A DNA stretch of 64,000 bases, taken from assembly GCF_022842375.1 (NCBI RefSeq), contig NZ_JALHPR010000011.1:1-64000 (forward strand), in the 5' to 3' direction. Source of the stretch: Elioraea sp. (GTDB taxonomy: Bacteria; Pseudomonadota; Alphaproteobacteria; Acetobacterales; Acetobacteraceae). Under the pieces are notes generated by a model. That model was not told where the DNA came from and ran no database searches. It worked only from the letters and a program-made list of their open reading frames with translations. The position numbers and the translations under genes were made by a program. Within the stretch, counting starts at the first letter, position 1, and every line of letters starts with the position of its first letter. Below are positions 59,486 through 64,000 of the stretch, piece by piece.

Positions 59486-60517
59486 TCAGAGGCGGAGGGA
59501 CAGCGAGAGGGAGCCGAACTCGACGAGCTCCTTCTGCGTGTCGAACTCGCGGGAGCGGAAGGTGTGGCTGTAGGTCAGGCGCGCCCAGGGCATGATGATT
59601 GCAGCGCCGAACACGCCGTCACCCACGAAGTTGCGCTTGTCGACGGAGGGGCCATCGCGCCAGGTATTGCCGTCGAGGAAGATGTCGTGCGCGACGCCGC
59701 GAACCTCGCCGCCGCCGAAGATGTACCAGCCCCAGCGGCCGTCAGGTTGGAAGAAGCCAGAGCCAGCCGGTGCGGGGCGGATGCGCTGCGGCCCGAAATC
59801 GGCCGAGAGGTTCGAGCCGATCCGGACGATCATCCCGGCGCTGGCATAGGTCTGGACGTTGCCGAGGCTTGCCGTAAGGCTCGGCACGACGCCGACGGCA
59901 AGGCCCTGCGGGTCCTCGGCATCGAAGGGCTGGTTCAGCCGCCACTGCCGCGACAGCACCAGGTTCACGCCTGGCTCGTCCTTCAGCTGGTAGTCCCAGC
60001 CGAACGCGCGGTCGACGTCGATGAAGTCATGGACGTTGTTCTGCACCTGTTCGCCGAGCGCGGAGGGGCCGACGACGCCCAACTGAAGCTCGACCGCGCC
60101 ATATTCCGTCACCCGCGGGCTGCGGTTGGCGTAGGACGCGACGACGATCGAGCCATACAACCAGCCGGCATAGGGCCTGTCGGTCGCGTCAGGCACGCGA
60201 CGCTGGGTGTCCGACGGCGTGAAGATGTTCTGCCCGAAGGCCGCGCCCCAGCGCAGGGCGCCGTTGGAAGGCAGCATCACGATGGAATGATCGCCCATCC
60301 AGCGCAGCCATGCCGGCGGATCGTAGGAGGGCGAGCGCCAGGAGAACTGGAAGCCGTTCGTGTAGCCCTCGTCGGTCCCGGCGAAGAGATCGTTCTCCAG
60401 CGTGAAGGCGAACGTGCCGGCTGGGTCGGGTGGCGTCGGCGTACGGGTCTGGGCGTGTGCGGATCCGCTGACAACGAACGAGGTTGCGACGGCAAGGGTG
60501 GCGACGAGCCTGATCAT
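59486..60517 (-). CDS. LpxR-family lipid A deacylase
   Basis: The 343-aa protein has a signal peptide (VATLAVATSFVVSGSAHA) and an outer-membrane beta-barrel fold. The LpxR active-site motifs are FTLENDLFAGTDEGYTNG (Asn, Asp and Thr) and GEQVQNNVHDFI (catalytic His). LpxR removes the 3'-acyloxyacyl chains of lipid A and so changes outer-membrane surface properties. The C-terminal residue is Leu in a strand, not the usual Phe. The DMT gene follows on the same strand. Confidence 0.87.
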   Translation of the reverse strand: MIRLVATLAVATSFVVSGSAHAQTRTPTPPDPAGTFAFTLENDLFAGTDEGYTNGFQFSWRSPSYDPPAWLRWMGDHSIVMLPSNGALRWGAAFGQNIFTPSDTQRRVPDATDRPYAGWLYGSIVVASYANRSPRVTEYGAVELQLGVVGPSALGEQVQNNVHDFIDVDRAFGWDYQLKDEPGVNLVLSRQWRLNQPFDAEDPQGLAVGVVPSLTASLGNVQTYASAGMIVRIGSNLSADFGPQRIRPAPAGSGFFQPDGRWGWYIFGGGEVRGVAHDIFLDGNTWRDGPSVDKRNFVGDGVFGAAIIMPWARLTYSHTFRSREFDTQKELVEFGSLSLSLRL

Positions 60518-60629
60518 GATGCCTGTCCGTGCGGTCCCGGGGCATTGCTTAGATCAAGCGCGTGCCGTGGCTGTCAACCGATGTGCGAACGTGCGGAACC
60601 CCTCTTGCGGTCAATCCTCCCGACGGCGA

Positions 60630-60659
60630 ATGCCGGCCGCCATTGCTGGCGGCCGGCAT
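60630..60659. terminator. Perfect hairpin after the protease gene
   Basis: ATGCCGGCCGCC (60630-60641) and GGCGGCCGGCAT (60648-60659) form a 12-bp stem with a 6-base loop in the 217-base gap between the protease and LpxR genes. No T-run, so termination is probable but not certain. The rest of that gap contains no gene I can support. Confidence 0.55.
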
Positions 60660-60734
60660 CGCCGACGTGTGCCGCGCCAGGCGCGCGCCTCCCCAGAAGC
60701 GTGCCAAGCGGGCTGCGCCAGTTCCTCCGTGCCG

Positions 60735-62228
60735 TCAGGCGGCGCGGAGCGGTACGGCGATGAAGCGCTTCTGGCCTGCACCTTGGCCTGCACCTTGGCC
60801 TGCACCTTGGCCTGCGGCACGCTCGACCTGGAGCGCGATCGCCTCCTGCCCCGCCGCACGCGCTGTCGCCACGGCCTCGGCGACATCGGCCGGGGAAGCG
60901 ACGTCACGCCCGCCGGCCTTGCGGATCACGTCACCGGCACGGATGCCGCGGCTCGCAGCCGCGCTGCCCGGCTCGACGGCAGCGACCCGTGCGCCGCCGT
61001 CGTGGGTCTCGGCCAGCGAGAGCCCGAGCGACGAGCCCTTCGCCTCGGCCACCCGTGCCGCCTCGCGGCTCGCGGGGTGCTGGCCGAGGGTGATGCGCGC
61101 CTCCTTCGCCTCGCCATCGCGCCGCCAGGCAAGCGTCACCGCGTGGCCGGGCCTCACCGCGCCGATGGCGGTGGCGAGATCGCGCGGCGAGGCGATCGCC
61201 GCACCGTTCAGCGCCGTCACCACGTCACCTGCCGCGAGGCCAGCAGCGGCAGCAGGCCCGCGAGGCTCGACGGCGGAGACGAGAACGCCCTTCGCAGACC
61301 CTGCCTTCAGCGCTCCGGCGAGCTCGGCATCGAGCGGCTGGAGCGAGACGCCGAGCCAGCCGCGGTCGACGCGGCCATTCTCGCGGAGGTCAGCCACCAC
61401 GCGCTCGACCATCTTCGACGGCACGGCGAAGCCGATGCCGACATTGCCGCCGGACGGCGAGACGATGGCGGTGTTGACGCCGATCACTGCACCGGCGGCA
61501 TTGACCAGTGGTCCGCCCGAGTTGCCCGGGTTGATCGATGCATCGGTCTGGATGAAGTCGTCATAGGGGCCGGCGCCGATCTGCCGCCCGCGGGCGGAGA
61601 TGATGCCGGCGGTGACGGTGCCGCCGAGGCCGAAGGGGTTGCCCATCGCCATCACCCACTCGCCGACGCGTGCGGCATCGCTGTCGCCGAACGCTAGCGC
61701 GGTCAGCTTCCCGCCTGCCTCGACCTTCAGCAGTGCGATATCGGTCGGCGCATCGCGGCCGACCACCTTGGCGGCAAGCTCGCGCCCATCGGCCAGCACC
61801 ACCTTCACCTCGGCAGCGTTGCCGACAACGTGGGCGTTGGTGACGATGAAGCCCTCGGCGTCGATCACGAAGCCGGAACCCTGGCCGGTGCGGGGCCTCG
61901 CCTCGCCCTCGGCACGCTCGCCACCCTGAGGACCCTGGCCGAAGCGGCGGAACAGCTCCTCGAAGGGAGAACCGCGAAGCTCGGGCGGCACCTCTGCCGT
62001 GCGCGTCGCACGTGCAGGCTCGGTGGCGAGAACGCGCACCACGGCAGGGCCGACGCGGGCGGCGGCATCGGCGAAATCGGGCCCGGCAGCGCGCGCGATG
62101 GCCGCGACCGGGGTGCTGCGATCCTGTGCGTAGCCGGGAATGCCAGTCAGTGCCGTGGTCGCCAGCGCCAGGGCGAGAATGCCGCCGGCGATCACGCCGC
62201 GGCGCGCGTTGAGGGGAAGGATCGGCAT
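60735..62228 (-). CDS. Do-type periplasmic serine endoprotease (DegP/DegQ)
   Basis: The 497-aa protein has a membrane signal (AGGILALALATTALTGIPGYA), then the trypsin-like domain with His in VTNAHVV, Asp in TDIALLKV and Ser in PGNSGGPLVN. Two PDZ domains follow (GWLGVSLQPLD; SSLGLSLAETHDGG). Family members degrade and refold damaged periplasmic proteins. A four-fold AGQG repeat (12-bp units) interrupts the last PDZ before KRFIAVPL. The start at 62228 has GGAGA upstream. The two-component genes begin 128 bases away on the other strand and may regulate it. Confidence 0.93.
   Translation of the reverse strand: MPILPLNARRGVIAGGILALALATTALTGIPGYAQDRSTPVAAIARAAGPDFADAAARVGPAVVRVLATEPARATRTAEVPPELRGSPFEELFRRFGQGPQGGERAEGEARPRTGQGSGFVIDAEGFIVTNAHVVGNAAEVKVVLADGRELAAKVVGRDAPTDIALLKVEAGGKLTALAFGDSDAARVGEWVMAMGNPFGLGGTVTAGIISARGRQIGAGPYDDFIQTDASINPGNSGGPLVNAAGAVIGVNTAIVSPSGGNVGIGFAVPSKMVERVVADLRENGRVDRGWLGVSLQPLDAELAGALKAGSAKGVLVSAVEPRGPAAAAGLAAGDVVTALNGAAIASPRDLATAIGAVRPGHAVTLAWRRDGEAKEARITLGQHPASREAARVAEAKGSSLGLSLAETHDGGARVAAVEPGSAAASRGIRAGDVIRKAGGRDVASPADVAEAVATARAAGQEAIALQVERAAGQGAGQGAGQGAGQKRFIAVPLRAA
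60769..60816 (-). repeat. In-frame 12-bp tandem repeat in the Do protease gene
   Basis: Four near-identical 12-base units (plus strand CCTTGGCCTGCA, the first with TT and the last with a final G) encode a string of Ala-Gly-Gln-Gly close to the protein C-terminus. Copy-number change would keep the frame and alter only a flexible linker. Confidence 0.85.
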
Positions 62229-62356
62229 CGGGAGGTCTCCGTCACTGTCGTCGATGTCCACGCCGAGGTGGCGGGGTCGACGACAGAAGAGGCCATTGCA
62301 CCTCGTCGCCCCCTGTCGGGCGGCTTACGGTTTCGTATGGTGTCTGCGGAGGTGGG

Positions 62357-63037
62357 GTGTTGCGGATTCTTCTGGTCGAGGATGATGCGGCGACAGCGGC
62401 CTATGTGAAGCGCGGCCTCGCCGAGGCGGGCCACGTGGTCGACCATGCCGCCGATGGGCAGGAGGGGCTGTTCCTTGCCACCGGCGGCGGGCACGACGTG
62501 CTGGTGGTCGACCGCATGCTGCCGAAGCTCGACGGGCTGTCGCTCGTCCGCGCGCTGAGGGCCGCCGGCGTGATGGCGCCGGCGCTGTTCCTGACGGCGC
62601 GCGCGGGCGTTGGCGATCGGGTGGAGGGGCTTGATGCGGGCGGCGACGATTACCTCGCCAAGCCCTTCGCCTTCGCCGAGCTGGTCGCGCGGATCAACGC
62701 GCTCGGCCGCCGCCCGGCGTTCCAGGCTGAACCGACCGTGCTGCGGCTCGCCAATCTCGAGATGGACCTCGTGCGCCGCACGGTGACGCGCGCCGGCCAG
62801 CGCATCGCGCTGCAGCCGCGCGAGTGGCGGTTGCTCGAGTTCCTGCTGCGCCGCAAGGGCGATGTGGTGACGCGGACGATGCTGCTGGAGGGCGTGTGGG
62901 ATTTCCATTTCGACCCGCAGACGAGCGTGGTCGAGACGCATGTCAGCCGGCTGCGGGCCAAGCTGGACAAGGGGTTCGACCGGCCGCTGATCCACACAGT
63001 GCGCGGGGCAGGCTACGTCGTGCGCGATGACGGCTGA
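62357..63037 (+). CDS. OmpR/PhoB-family response regulator
   Basis: The 226-aa protein has a receiver domain (LRILLVEDDAATAAYVKRGL; phospho-acceptor Asp in DVLVVDRMLPKLDG; Lys in DYLAKPFAFAELVARI) and a winged-helix output domain (QPREWRLLEFLLRRKGDVVTR; VVETHVSRLRAKL; IHTVRGAGYVV). The start is GTG 62357 with GGAGG upstream. It overlaps the sensor kinase by 11 bases. It is divergent from the Do protease gene, a likely target for an envelope stress response. Confidence 0.94.
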   Translation: MLRILLVEDDAATAAYVKRGLAEAGHVVDHAADGQEGLFLATGGGHDVLVVDRMLPKLDGLSLVRALRAAGVMAPALFLTARAGVGDRVEGLDAGGDDYLAKPFAFAELVARINALGRRPAFQAEPTVLRLANLEMDLVRRTVTRAGQRIALQPREWRLLEFLLRRKGDVVTRTMLLEGVWDFHFDPQTSVVETHVSRLRAKLDKGFDRPLIHTVRGAGYVVRDDG

Positions 63038-64000
63038 ACCCCGCCCCGGTTTCGTTCGCCCCGGTTTCTTGCGCCACGGCCTTTTCCGGACGACGGCCTT
63101 CCGCCTCACCGCGCTGCACCTTGCCCTCACCCTCGCCGGCACGGCGCTGCTCGCCGCCATCGCCTGGTGGGCGACGGTCGGCTTCGCAACACGCCAGGCG
63201 TCCGAGGAAATCGACCGCGGCATGCGCGTGCTCGGCCAGTCAGCGGCACTCTCTGGCCTGCGCGGCGTGGCCCTCTCGATCGAGGCGCGACTGGCCGCCG
63301 ATCGTGCCGGTGTCGAGTACTACCTGCTGGCGGCGCCCGATGGGCAGCGCCTGGTCGGCAACCTCGCGAGCGCGCCGCCCGAGCTCGGCTGGCAGCGCCT
63401 CGACGTGTCCCGGGCTGGCGGAGACGTCGTGCCCGTTCTGGCGCTCGGTGCCCGGCTCGCCGGCGGGGCGACGGTGTTCGTCGGGCGCGATCTCTCGTCG
63501 GTCCAGGCGCTCGAGCAGCGTCTGCTGGCGGCTGCCGGCTGGGTCGGGCTCGGCGCCGTCGTCATCGGGCTTGCCGGTGGGTTGCTGATCGGGCGTGGGA
63601 TCGCGCGGCGCACGGCGGCGATGGACGCGGCACTGGCAGCCGTCGGCGCCGGCGACCTTGGCCGACGGCTGCCGATTGCCGGCCGCGATGACGAGTTCGA
63701 CCGGCTTTCCTTCCGCATCAATGCCATGCTCGACAGGCTCGGCGCCGTGATGGCGGCGCTGCGGTCGGTGACCGACGACATCGCCCACGACCTTCGCACC
63801 CCGCTGACGCGCCTTCGCCAGCGGCTCGATGAGGTCTCGCGCGCCGCCACGGCCGCGGCGGCGAAGGAGGCCGCGGCTGCGGCGGAAGCCGAGTGTGATG
63901 CGATCCTCGACCTCTTCGCGGCGCTCCTGCGGATCGCACAGGTGGAGGCCGGAGCGCAGCGGAGCGCGTTCGCGCGTGTCGATCTCTCAGCCGTGGTCGA
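63027..64000 (+). CDS. Sensor histidine kinase, 3'-truncated by window edge
   Basis: At least 324 codons from ATG 63027 run off the right edge. The N-terminus is basic, then a transmembrane helix (LHLALTLAGTALLAAIAWWA), a periplasmic stretch of about 100 residues, a second helix (VGLGAVVIGLAGGLLIG), a HAMP domain, and the HisKA H box DDIAHDLRTPLTRLRQRLDE. The ATPase domain is beyond the window. It is the partner of the response regulator it overlaps. Confidence 0.92.
   Translation, partial: MTAEPRPGFVRPGFLRHGLFRTTAFRLTALHLALTLAGTALLAAIAWWATVGFATRQASEEIDRGMRVLGQSAALSGLRGVALSIEARLAADRAGVEYYLLAAPDGQRLVGNLASAPPELGWQRLDVSRAGGDVVPVLALGARLAGGATVFVGRDLSSVQALEQRLLAAAGWVGLGAVVIGLAGGLLIGRGIARRTAAMDAALAAVGAGDLGRRLPIAGRDDEFDRLSFRINAMLDRLGAVMAALRSVTDDIAHDLRTPLTRLRQRLDEVSRAATAAAAKEAAAAAEAECDAILDLFAALLRIAQVEAGAQRSAFARVDLSAVV

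Overview
The window is a very GC-rich (about 70%), densely packed stretch of a bacterial chromosome. Gene content points to an alphaproteobacterium, most likely Rhodospirillales/Acetobacteraceae-like: GapR (DUF2312), DUF1244, a HisKA_2 sensor kinase, the split three-gene transhydrogenase (pntAA-pntAB-pntB), TAXI-type TRAP transport, the cysteine-free 41-residue bL36, soxYZ with soxEF, and two PEP-CTERM proteins. I cannot name the genus from sequence alone. I see no insertion sequences, prophage genes or CRISPR arrays. One tRNA, tRNA-Arg(CCT), is present.

Layout. 1-4.6 kb: TerB-like 3' end, a LivK-type binding protein, an acyl-CoA dehydrogenase-fold enzyme that has lost both usual catalytic glutamates and resembles 3-sulfinopropionyl-CoA desulfinase, a cupin and a methyltransferase. 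4.7-10.2 kb: bL36 with its own promoter and terminator, then glcD-glcE-(3-TM protein)-glcF-TPR. 10.2-15.6 kb: LysR, a phytase-like secreted protein, PEP-CTERM protein 1, Ada and an EamA exporter. 15.7-21.3 kb: nadC, LOG, a TAXI-TRAP pair, proline iminopeptidase and the tRNA. 21.3-31.6 kb: HisKA_2 kinase, pyk and glycerate 2-kinase, DUF1244, MCP, GapR, secreted lipase and acyl-CoA synthetase. 31.8-36.8 kb: PepF, ABC1 kinase, a thioredoxin-fold protein, a CRP-like regulator and DUF1622. 36.8-42 kb: a minus-strand cassette of radical SAM/SPASM protein, PqqD-like RRE protein, an unknown 202-aa protein and a large subtilase. 42-48.4 kb: class III adenylate cyclase/AAA/TPR protein, SBF-like transporter and malate synthase G. 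48.7-54 kb: transhydrogenase operon, quinone reductase, PPOX fusion, DUF2628 and DUF3293. 54-57.6 kb: sulfur operon yeeE-soxE-soxF-soxY-soxZ. 57.7-64 kb: PEP-CTERM protein 2, EamA exporter, LpxR, DegP/Q protease and a two-component system cut by the right edge.

How the genes work together. A glyoxylate/C2 theme recurs. GlcDEF makes glyoxylate, GlcB condenses it with acetyl-CoA to malate, and glycerate 2-kinase plus pyruvate kinase drain the glycerate branch to pyruvate. A sulfur theme joins the YeeE/TsuA-like thiosulfate importer and SoxEFYZ to a possible desulfinase. A cAMP theme joins the adenylate cyclase at 42 kb, the CRP-like regulator at 35.7 kb (whose recognition helix keeps the R-E-xxx-R contacts of E. 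coli CRP) and a perfect TGTGA-N6-TCACA site in front of the SBF-like transporter.

Most unusual parts: the four-gene radical SAM/RRE/subtilase cassette, which looks like a peptide- or protein-maturation system of a type I do not recognise; the acyl-CoA dehydrogenase-fold protein with altered active-site residues; the triplicated 3' terminus of glcB; and an internal soxE promoter with an overlapping inverted repeat.
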